Positions 6,530-10,839 of a stretch of 10,839 nt of DNA are shown here, piece by piece. Numbering within the stretch: position 1 is the stretch's first letter; each line of letters starts with the position of its first letter. A program made the position numbers and the translations under genes. The stretch comes from DROE01 sp964569865 (GTDB lineage: Bacteria > Pseudomonadota > Alphaproteobacteria > Rhizobiales > Devosiaceae): assembly GCA_964569865.1 (NCBI GenBank), contig CAZMVQ010000077.1, positions 1 to 10,839 of the forward strand, given 5' to 3'. The notes beneath the pieces were generated by a model that did no database searches, was not told where the DNA came from, and saw nothing but the letters and a program-made list of their open reading frames with translations.

Positions 6530-6853
6530 TTAAAAAGTCTGCAATGACTGGCAGATTTCTACCCCCTCCATATCATCACCGCTTCCATCCCCCATATCCA
6601 TCACCGCGAAGAATGCGTGACACGTTTCAGAGGTTTTTTCATTTTCCATAGTAAGCTCTGCATCAGCCATGCTGGCAAACTGGATGATATCAATATATTC
6701 GCCGTCACTTTTGCGCACCATCTCCCGTCTGATAAGCCCCTTTTGCTTAACCACAAATTCATTTTGAAAGCGCTCGGAAGCCGCCAGCAATTCAGCTTCG
6801 GTTTTGCCCTTTGCCAATTTGATAGTTGCAAGAATTGTAATCGTATCGCCCAT
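6530..6853 (-). CDS. ABM-domain (antibiotic biosynthesis monooxygenase-like) protein
   Basis: A 107-residue single-domain protein of the dimeric alpha+beta barrel superfamily. The order is a first strand (TITILATIKLAKGK, 4-17), a helix (EAELLAASERFQNEF), a strand with 'KGLIRREMVRKSDGEYIDIIQFAS' (38-61) and a helix rich in acidic residues (MADAELTMENEK), with a conserved-style C-terminal half. Members include cofactor-free monooxygenases, heme-degrading enzymes and many uncharacterised stress proteins; no heme ligand or specific active site can be assigned. The start has AGAGGAA 7 nt upstream. It is divergent from a WYL regulator, with a dyad about 52 bp upstream of its ATG, so local control by that regulator is likely. 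It has its own intrinsic terminator, so it is probably monocistronic. Confidence 0.78.
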   Translation of the reverse strand: MGDTITILATIKLAKGKTEAELLAASERFQNEFVVKQKGLIRREMVRKSDGEYIDIIQFASMADAELTMENEKTSETCHAFFAVMDMGDGSGDDMEGVEICQSLQTF

Positions 6854-6904
6854 ATGTCTATTCCTCTTGATTTAGGGTTGATGGGTGATTTTTAGATGAC
6901 CCTA

Positions 6905-6921
6905 CTGACAGTTTATGTCAG
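6905..6921. promoter_or_regulatory. Candidate WYL-regulator operator (dyad 1)
   Basis: CTGACA-GTTTA-TGTCAG is a perfect 6-bp dyad centred in the divergent region between the ABM-domain gene and its WYL regulator. It lies about 52 bp upstream of the ABM start and 46 bp upstream of the chosen regulator start. Its TGACA...TGTCA core matches the two dyads of the next module (8227-8242, 8355-8370), but with a spacer one base shorter. Confidence 0.55.
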
Positions 6922-6966
6922 GGTCAGATGCTTGTATCAATATTAAATGCATATATCGGGAAAACC

Positions 6967-7644
6967 ATGCGCATTTTAAGATTATTTTCAATTCTGGACC
7001 AGTTGCGAATGCGCCATCAGCCCGTTTCGGCCCAAAGCCTGGCCCAAACTCTTCAGGTTTCACCCCGCACCATCTATCGCGATATGAAAACCCTGCAAGC
7101 CATGGGCGCACCGGTACGCGGAGAAGGTGGAATTGGCTATCAGTTGGAAAAGGGATATTTTTTACCCCCCTTACATTTTGACCCTGATGAACTTGATGCG
7201 CTGGTTATTGGCATGGGGCTGGTGGCAGCACGCGGTGATGTCCCCCTTGCTAAAGCGGCCAAGCGTGCGTCGGCAAAAATCAATGCGGTTTTATCTAACG
7301 ATTATCAGGGATTTTCGTTTAATTCCCCGCTGCTTGTGCATGCGGAAGATGAAAAGTCGGGCGAAAACGCGGTGGATTTTTTATCACCATTGCGCAGTGC
7401 CTTAAGAAAACGCCAGCTAGTGGAAATATCCTATAATGACTTAAAAGGGCATGACACAGTTCGAACCATCCGCCCGCTGGGATTAACGGCATTCGAAAAA
7501 GTCTGGCTGCTTACCTCTTGGTGCGAGCAAAAAAGCGACTTTCGCAACTTTCGGGTCGATAGAATTGTGGCGCTTAAAAACATTGGCAAAACCTTCCCCC
7601 GCGAGCGCGGTCGTGAACTGAAGGATTATCTGGCAACGCTTTGA
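6967..7644 (+). CDS. YafY-type HTH-WYL transcriptional regulator 1
   Basis: A 225-residue regulator. Residues 1-55 form a winged HTH of the HTH_11/DeoR type, with recognition helix SPRTIYRDMKTL (32-43) and wing-linker 'RGEGGIGYQLEKGYFLPPLHF' typical of YafY-like proteins. Residues about 150-205 form a WYL domain (VEISYND..., IRPLGL..., LLTSWCEQKSDFRNFRVDRI), an SH3/Sm-like fold thought to sense small ligands or nucleic acids. I chose ATG 6967 over an in-frame ATG at 6928: YafY proteins begin at 'MRxxRLFxIL', GGGA lies 5 nt upstream, and the earlier start would add 13 unrelated residues and almost abut the operator. It is divergent from the ABM-domain gene, its probable target, and probably autoregulates. 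It is a clear paralogue of the regulator at 8423. Confidence 0.88.
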   Translation: MRILRLFSILDQLRMRHQPVSAQSLAQTLQVSPRTIYRDMKTLQAMGAPVRGEGGIGYQLEKGYFLPPLHFDPDELDALVIGMGLVAARGDVPLAKAAKRASAKINAVLSNDYQGFSFNSPLLVHAEDEKSGENAVDFLSPLRSALRKRQLVEISYNDLKGHDTVRTIRPLGLTAFEKVWLLTSWCEQKSDFRNFRVDRIVALKNIGKTFPRERGRELKDYLATL

Positions 7645-7680
7645 TGATGCGCATGGCATTGAAATTCACCGTGCAAGTCT

Positions 7681-7702
7681 CCAGTTAAAGTACGATAACT
7701 GG
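7681..7702 (+). terminator. Hairpin downstream of WYL regulator 1
   Basis: CCAGTTA (7681-7687) pairs with TAACTGG (7696-7702) around an 8-nt loop, 36 bp after the regulator stop. No T-run follows directly, so it is a weak candidate for the plus-strand 3' end. Confidence 0.3.
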
Positions 7703-7740
7703 CCTTAAAGAAGATCTTTTCAATCAAGCGCAAGCTTTTC

Positions 7741-7770
7741 AAAAAAGCCAGAGGGATTTCTCCCCCCAGC
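7741..7770 (-). terminator. Intrinsic terminator of the SnoaL-like gene
   Basis: On the minus strand GCTGGGGGGA (7770-7761) pairs with TCCCTCTGGC (7756-7747). In RNA all ten positions pair, three of them as G-U wobbles, with a GAAA tetraloop (7760-7757), and TTTTTT (7746-7741) follows at once. It starts about 10 bp after the SnoaL-like stop. It is built like the terminator at 6468-6493 (GGGGGGA first arm, six-T tail). Confidence 0.85.
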
Positions 7771-7780
7771 TTATTTATAT

Positions 7781-8176
7781 CTATTTGCTATGCACCTGCA
7801 CGGCATATGCGGTGTTGGAAAATTCTTCCATTTTTTGAATTAGCCCGTTTTCAACGGTATAAATTTGCACCCAGTCCTGTTCCAGAACCTCTTCGTTTCT
7901 AAGTATCTTTTGCTTTTCAGAACCCAGAACAACAACAATATTTTCCTGCGCAATAAACTGACGGGGTTGAAAATCCAGATACTCAATATGCTCACTGACA
8001 TCTGCAAAAAATTGCATAACCCCGGCTTTGCCCTGATAGGTTTTCGCGTGTTTAATTTCACTGGTACCATGATAAATCCAAACGATATCATTCGACAAAG
8101 TTGCCTTTAAGGCTTCCATATTTCCATCGCCATAAGCACCATACATTGTTTGTACGATTTCGGTATTTGATGACAT
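7781..8176 (-). CDS. SnoaL-like / NTF2-fold protein
   Basis: A 131-residue protein of the SnoaL/NTF2-like cone fold. It shows the family's opening helix (IVQTMYGAYGDGNMEALKATL, 7-27), then 'SNDIVWIYHGTSE', 'YQGKAGVMQFFADVSEHI' with the usual G-x-x-GV-x-x-FF signature (47-64), and a C-terminal sheet 'EQDWVQIYTVENGLIQKMEEFSNTAY' (99-124). SnoaL-fold enzymes cyclise polyketides, hydrolyse epoxides or isomerise small molecules, but most stand-alone members are uncharacterised, so no reaction is assigned. The start has AAAGGAAA about 6 nt upstream. It is divergent from WYL regulator 2, with a dyad 50 bp upstream of its ATG, and has its own terminator. The arrangement mirrors the ABM-domain gene. 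Confidence 0.83.
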   Translation of the reverse strand: MSSNTEIVQTMYGAYGDGNMEALKATLSNDIVWIYHGTSEIKHAKTYQGKAGVMQFFADVSEHIEYLDFQPRQFIAQENIVVVLGSEKQKILRNEEVLEQDWVQIYTVENGLIQKMEEFSNTAYAVQVHSK

Positions 8177-8226
8177 TTCTTATTTCCTTTTTCCGTTGTG
8201 GAAAGCGGCTTCTATCTCACCTGTGT

Positions 8227-8242
8227 TGACACCGTTGTGTCA
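8227..8242. promoter_or_regulatory. Candidate WYL-regulator operator (dyad 2, SnoaL side)
   Basis: TGACAC-CGTT-GTGTCA is a perfect 6-bp dyad 50 bp upstream of the SnoaL-like start. The flanks are also shared with dyad 3: both read TGTTGACAC-N4-GTGTCAGCAT, 19 fixed bases around a variable 4-bp centre. On the minus strand the edge gives CTGACA, a possible -35 box, so regulator binding would occlude or reposition the polymerase. Confidence 0.65.
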
Positions 8243-8354
8243 GCATTGAAAAGTAGTTACAAATATCCAAAAACTCATCTCTTCGAAAAAACCTTGTAAT
8301 TTCATCAATTTACCTAAAACTTAAGTGATGAGAATTGCGTAATCTTGATGCTGT

Positions 8355-8370
8355 TGACACTATGGTGTCA
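8355..8370. promoter_or_regulatory. Candidate WYL-regulator operator (dyad 3, regulator side)
   Basis: TGACAC-TATG-GTGTCA is a perfect dyad 52 bp upstream of WYL regulator 2 and 128 bp, centre to centre, from dyad 2. TTGACA at its left edge could be the -35 box of the regulator gene, though no well-spaced -10 is evident. The placement fits autoregulation plus control of the divergent gene. Confidence 0.65.
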
Positions 8371-8422
8371 GCATGGTCAGGGTTATAAAATCTTCAACCC
8401 GGATTAAAGCAAGAGACAAATC

Positions 8423-9139
8423 ATGAGGCGTGCAGATCGATTATTGCAAATCATTCAGATTTTTCGCCGCCATAAATCACCCGTCACGGCACAAAGAATA
8501 GCTTCTGAGCTTGAGGTTACAAAACGCACGATATATCGCGATATAGATGCGTTGCGCATTAGCGGGGTTCCAATCAAAGGTGAAGCCGGGATAGGCTACA
8601 TAATTGAAAGAGGATACGATCTTCCCCCGCTAATGTTTAGTGCCGATGAATTGGAGGCCTTGATGCTGGGTGCCAGAATGATCGCAATGCAGGGCGATCG
8701 CACACTGGCTCGCTCAGCGAATGATGCAATTGCCAAGATTGCCACCGTTATCCCCGACCGTTTGCAGCCCACTTTGCTGGACGCCTCTTTATACGCGCCT
8801 GAATTTGGCGATAAGGTAGTTGATAAAATCGATGTCGGTATAATTCGCAATGCGCTGCGCGTTCATCAAAAGCTCCATATTAAATATGCTAACGCCAAGG
8901 GACAAAGTTCAGATCGAGTTATCTGGCCCATCGTTCTGGCCTATCATAAAGGTGTGCGACTGCTTGCGGGCTGGTGCCAATTGCGTGCCCAGTTCCGTCA
9001 TTTTCGCGTCGACCGGATAATTGAAATTTCGTTGCATGCAGAAAAAATTCCAGAACGTCAGGTGACATTGTTTTCTCGCTGGCAACAGGGAGAAATCGCC
9101 AAATTAAAAAGCTTTGTTTTGGAACAACCTGCTGACTAA
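8423..9139 (+). CDS. YafY-type HTH-WYL transcriptional regulator 2
   Basis: A 238-residue regulator with the same layout as the one at 6967. The N-terminal HTH_11 domain (1-55) has recognition helix TKRTIYRDIDAL (34-45), followed by 'IKGEAGIGYIIERGYDLPPL', a middle region with 'SADELEALMLGARMIAMQGD', and a WYL domain (about 150-210) ending 'LLAGWCQLRAQFRHFRVDRIIEIS'. The recognition helix shares RTIYRD with regulator 1, which fits the similar dyads found near both. The start ATG begins the usual 'MRRADRLLQIIQIF'; the ribosome site is modest (AGAGA about 7 nt upstream). Likely role: ligand-sensing repressor or activator of the divergent SnoaL-like gene and of itself. The ligand is not readable from sequence. 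Confidence 0.9.
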   Translation: MRRADRLLQIIQIFRRHKSPVTAQRIASELEVTKRTIYRDIDALRISGVPIKGEAGIGYIIERGYDLPPLMFSADELEALMLGARMIAMQGDRTLARSANDAIAKIATVIPDRLQPTLLDASLYAPEFGDKVVDKIDVGIIRNALRVHQKLHIKYANAKGQSSDRVIWPIVLAYHKGVRLLAGWCQLRAQFRHFRVDRIIEISLHAEKIPERQVTLFSRWQQGEIAKLKSFVLEQPAD

Positions 9140-9192
9140 ACCTTGGGATTAATTTCTGTTCTTAAACTCAGCGCCAAATTTCTTGAACCTGA

Positions 9193-9241
9193 CATTGTAA
9201 ATTCGCCTGCCAAGTATTTGCATTGTAATTTGAGCGCCTGC
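9193..9241. repeat. Imperfect direct repeat in the 9140-9337 intergenic region
   Basis: CATTGTAAATT-CGCCTGC (9193-9210) recurs as CATTGTAATTTGAG-CGCCTGC (9221-9241), offset by 28 bp. The two copies lie between WYL regulator 2 and the VHL-like gene. No promoter with good spacing is evident in this 198-bp gap, so a regulatory role is only a possibility. Confidence 0.3.
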
Positions 9242-9337
9242 ATTTGATAACGGCTGTTAATGCAACCCGAAGTATAGTAACTTTTTTTTGAGAAAAACCT
9301 GAAACATTATTCTAAAAACATACAATAGAGATAAATT

Positions 9338-9721
9338 ATGAAAAAACGTGCCATCATTTCCCTTGTATTGCCTGTTTTACTCTATGCGAGTTCTTCTTAC
9401 AGTCATGAGACCGTTGTCGACCCACGTGTTGCATCTTGCACAGTGCTTGAACATGCCGTTTCGAAAAACTCCGACGTGCCGGTGAACGTGACGTTTGTTA
9501 ATCGCGCTGATGGATTGCGTGGCGTTTCATGGATCGGATTTGATGGTTTACCGCAAGAATATGCTTCGCTCATTCCCGGTGAAGAATTCACCATCGACAC
9601 TTATGTTAGCCATCCATGGATGTTTACGGACGGGCCGGGCAACTGCCTCGAAATGTATATGCCCCAACAGGGTGTGCCGATATTTGAAATTACTGCACCT
9701 GGGCGGGTTTTTGAAAATTAG
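9338..9721 (+). CDS. Secreted VHL beta-domain-like protein
   Basis: A 127-residue protein with a clear signal peptide (MKKR, a hydrophobic core, then SSYS, cleaved about residue 22), so it is exported. Residues 50-110 align without gaps to the beta domain of the von Hippel-Lindau tumour suppressor. The pVHL landmarks N78, W88, F91-D92-G93, P95, Y98, L101, P103-G104, Y112, H115, W117, F119 and D121 correspond to N55, W65, F68-D69-G70, P72, Y75, L78, P80-G81, Y89, H92, W94, F96 and D98. The elongin-binding alpha domain is absent. Cys34 and Cys103 could form a disulfide after export. In pVHL this beta sandwich binds hydroxyproline in HIF-alpha; the bacterial ligand is unknown. The ribosome site is weak (AGAGAT). 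It is monocistronic by spacing and convergent with the isomerase gene. Confidence 0.85.
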   Translation: MKKRAIISLVLPVLLYASSSYSHETVVDPRVASCTVLEHAVSKNSDVPVNVTFVNRADGLRGVSWIGFDGLPQEYASLIPGEEFTIDTYVSHPWMFTDGPGNCLEMYMPQQGVPIFEITAPGRVFEN

Positions 9722-9811
9722 GGCGATTTTTCGGTCGCGGATAGGGTAGAAAATTTTTTAAATATACTTGGATTTATTCCACTATCCTAACCGCACGCCA
9801 GATTTTGCTAG

Positions 9812-9826
9812 CTTGTTGATCACAAG
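9812..9826 (-). terminator. Small hairpin after the dienoyl-CoA isomerase gene
   Basis: CTTGT-GATCA-ACAAG (read on the minus strand) is a 5-bp stem beginning 1 bp after the isomerase stop codon. There is no T-run after it, so terminator function is doubtful. Nothing else in 9722-9827 stands out beyond AT-rich sequence. Confidence 0.2.
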
Positions 9827-9827
9827 A

Positions 9828-10670
9828 CTATTCGTCTTTGTTCTTCGCCATCAACAGTGGTGCAATGTCAGGAAATTTTGCGTCAGTTTTGCCCACTTTT
9901 GCCTTCATCGCCAATCCGATATCTGCCGGTTCCAAAACTGCCGCCTGCAACATGCCCACATATTCAAGCGCATCCCTTAGCCCGTTATTGCGCGAAAAGT
10001 TGAACGCCTTTTTGCTGGCTGAAATTGCCAAAGGTGATTTTGCAGCGATCTGTTTTGCAATTACAAATACTGCTTCCGTCATTTCATCTTGGCTTTCAAA
10101 CACCTGATTGATGAGACCATTTTCAAGCGCTCGCCTTGCGTCAATTTTTTGCCCCGTATAAGCCATTTCACGCACCAATCCTTCAGGCATAAGCAATGGC
10201 AAGCGCTGCAAAGAACCCAAATCAGCTATCATTCCCATATTGATTTCTTCGATCGAGAATTGCGCATCCTTGCTGGCATAGCGCAAATCACAGGCCGCAA
10301 TCATATCCAAAGCACCCCCGATACACCCCCCTTGCACGGCAGCAATAACAGGAAATCGAACCATTTCAATTCTGTTAAAGACCCCTTGAAGCGTTGCCAC
10401 CACATCAAAAAGAACCTCGCGCTGGCGCCCATTATCAAGCGTTGCGAACTCAGGCCGGGCGAAAAATGATAAGTCCATACCCCCGGAGAAATTTTTGCCC
10501 ATTGCTGAAAGAATACAGACCCGAACGTCCCCAGCCCGATCTAGTTTTTCCAAAATCTGCGGCAATTCCCTCCAGAAATCTTGGTTCATGGAATTGGCTT
10601 TTTCCGGCCGGCACATTTTTACTTGCGCCACTCCATCGGCTTTTGACACCTCAAAACACTTATAATCCAT
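9828..10670 (-). CDS. Enoyl-CoA hydratase/isomerase family, delta3,5-delta2,4-dienoyl-CoA isomerase-like
   Basis: A 280-residue crotonase-fold protein. Oxyanion-hole segments are 'GKNFSGGMDL' (about 58-67) and 'QGGCIGGALD' (113-122). The three acidic residues used by mammalian dienoyl-CoA isomerase (ECH1 Asp176, Glu196, Asp204) are all present with the same spacing as D122, E142 and D150 ('IEEINMGMIADLGSLQRLP'). This favours shifting 3,5-dienoyl-CoA to 2,4-dienoyl-CoA, as needed in beta-oxidation of odd-position unsaturated fatty acids, over plain hydratase activity. I chose ATG 10670, with AAGGA 6 nt upstream, instead of an in-frame TTG at 10694. No other beta-oxidation gene is in the window, so its operon context is unknown. 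Confidence 0.88.
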   Translation of the reverse strand: MDYKCFEVSKADGVAQVKMCRPEKANSMNQDFWRELPQILEKLDRAGDVRVCILSAMGKNFSGGMDLSFFARPEFATLDNGRQREVLFDVVATLQGVFNRIEMVRFPVIAAVQGGCIGGALDMIAACDLRYASKDAQFSIEEINMGMIADLGSLQRLPLLMPEGLVREMAYTGQKIDARRALENGLINQVFESQDEMTEAVFVIAKQIAAKSPLAISASKKAFNFSRNNGLRDALEYVGMLQAAVLEPADIGLAMKAKVGKTDAKFPDIAPLLMAKNKDE

Positions 10671-10749
10671 ATGTTTTCCTTGTCTTTTGACCAAAGCAGC
10701 CTACTTAATCTGGACAGCTGACGCGAGGTAAAAAATCCCCACACCCGTC

Positions 10750-10821
10750 ATTATAGGCCAGCCTGCCGGCGTGAGGCACAATAAAGCCTGCCGGCGTGAG
10801 GCAGTAAAAGGCCCCGATAAT
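10750..10821. repeat. Intergenic palindromic element with internal direct repeats
   Basis: An 18-bp unit GCCTGCCGGCGTGAGGCA occurs twice (10761-10778 and 10786-10803), 25 bp apart, each followed by A-rich sequence. Each unit can itself fold (GCCT...AGGC around GCCGGC). The pair is bracketed by an imperfect inverted repeat, ATTAT-AGGCC (10750-10759) and GGCC-CCG-ATAAT (10810-10821). The outer sequence (CCGTCATTAT ... CCGATAATCCAG) resembles, from memory, dispersed intergenic palindromes seen in many alphaproteobacterial genomes. No coding frame of note lies in 10671-10839. Confidence 0.55.
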
Positions 10822-10839
10822 CCAGCAAGCCGCTGTCTA

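Noticed and set aside
6260..6547. 95-codon plus-strand frame at the end of the tail-anchored gene
   Set aside because: It runs through the minus-strand terminator and overlaps two better supported genes; composition is not protein-like.
8274..8332. CTCATC ... GATGAG arms between the two operators of module 2
   Set aside because: Short arms with a 47-nt loop; not convincing as an RNA structure or binding site.
9299..9326. CTGAAA - 16 bp - TACAAT as promoter of the VHL-like gene
   Set aside because: It would place the transcript start only about 5 nt before the ATG and exclude the ribosome site, so a leaderless message would be needed; too weak to list.

Overview
This 10.8 kb window is a compact, moderately AT-rich bacterial chromosome segment. 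Shine-Dalgarno sites, a Tat substrate, a SemiSWEET and AT-rich hairpin-bearing intergenic DNA fit a Gram-negative bacterium. Gene style and a dispersed-repeat-like edge suggest an alphaproteobacterium, but this is an inference with no rRNA or marker gene behind it. There are 13 protein genes, one of them cut by the left edge. I see no tRNA, rRNA, CRISPR array or transposase gene.

Layout. (1) 2-963 (+): two translationally coupled ABC-2 type membrane permeases, the first cut by the left edge. (2) 1007-3690 (-): a secreted Sel1-repeat protein, a SemiSWEET sugar transporter and a pirin. (3) 3797-4363 (+): an AhpD-like carboxymuconolactone decarboxylase-family protein, divergent from pirin, with a consensus-like promoter between them. 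(4) 4410-5825 (-): a Tat-exported multicopper oxidase behind a promoter with TTGACC, a 19-bp spacer and TATAAT, the geometry of MerR/CueR-type metal-responsive promoters. (5) 6048-6419 (+): an unrecognised small protein with a C-terminal membrane anchor. (6) 6530-9139: two successive modules of the same design. Each has a small alpha+beta protein on the minus strand (an ABM-domain protein, then a SnoaL/NTF2-like protein) divergent from an HTH-WYL (YafY-type) regulator on the plus strand. Related TGACA...TGTCA dyads lie about 50 bp upstream of the start codons, and a G-rich intrinsic terminator follows each small gene. (7) 9338-9721 (+): a secreted small protein whose core aligns without gaps to the beta domain of the von Hippel-Lindau protein, including the hydroxyproline-pocket residues. 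(8) 9828-10670 (-): a crotonase-fold protein carrying the three catalytic acids of delta3,5-delta2,4-dienoyl-CoA isomerase. (9) 10741-10839: short GC-rich direct repeats inside an imperfect inverted repeat, running to the right edge.

How the genes relate. Several genes point to detoxification or stress handling (copper oxidase, pirin, AhpD-like protein, ABM and SnoaL proteins with their own regulators), but no single pathway joins them. The most notable items are the paired WYL modules with matching operators, the VHL-like exported protein, and the metal-regulator-type promoter of the copper oxidase.
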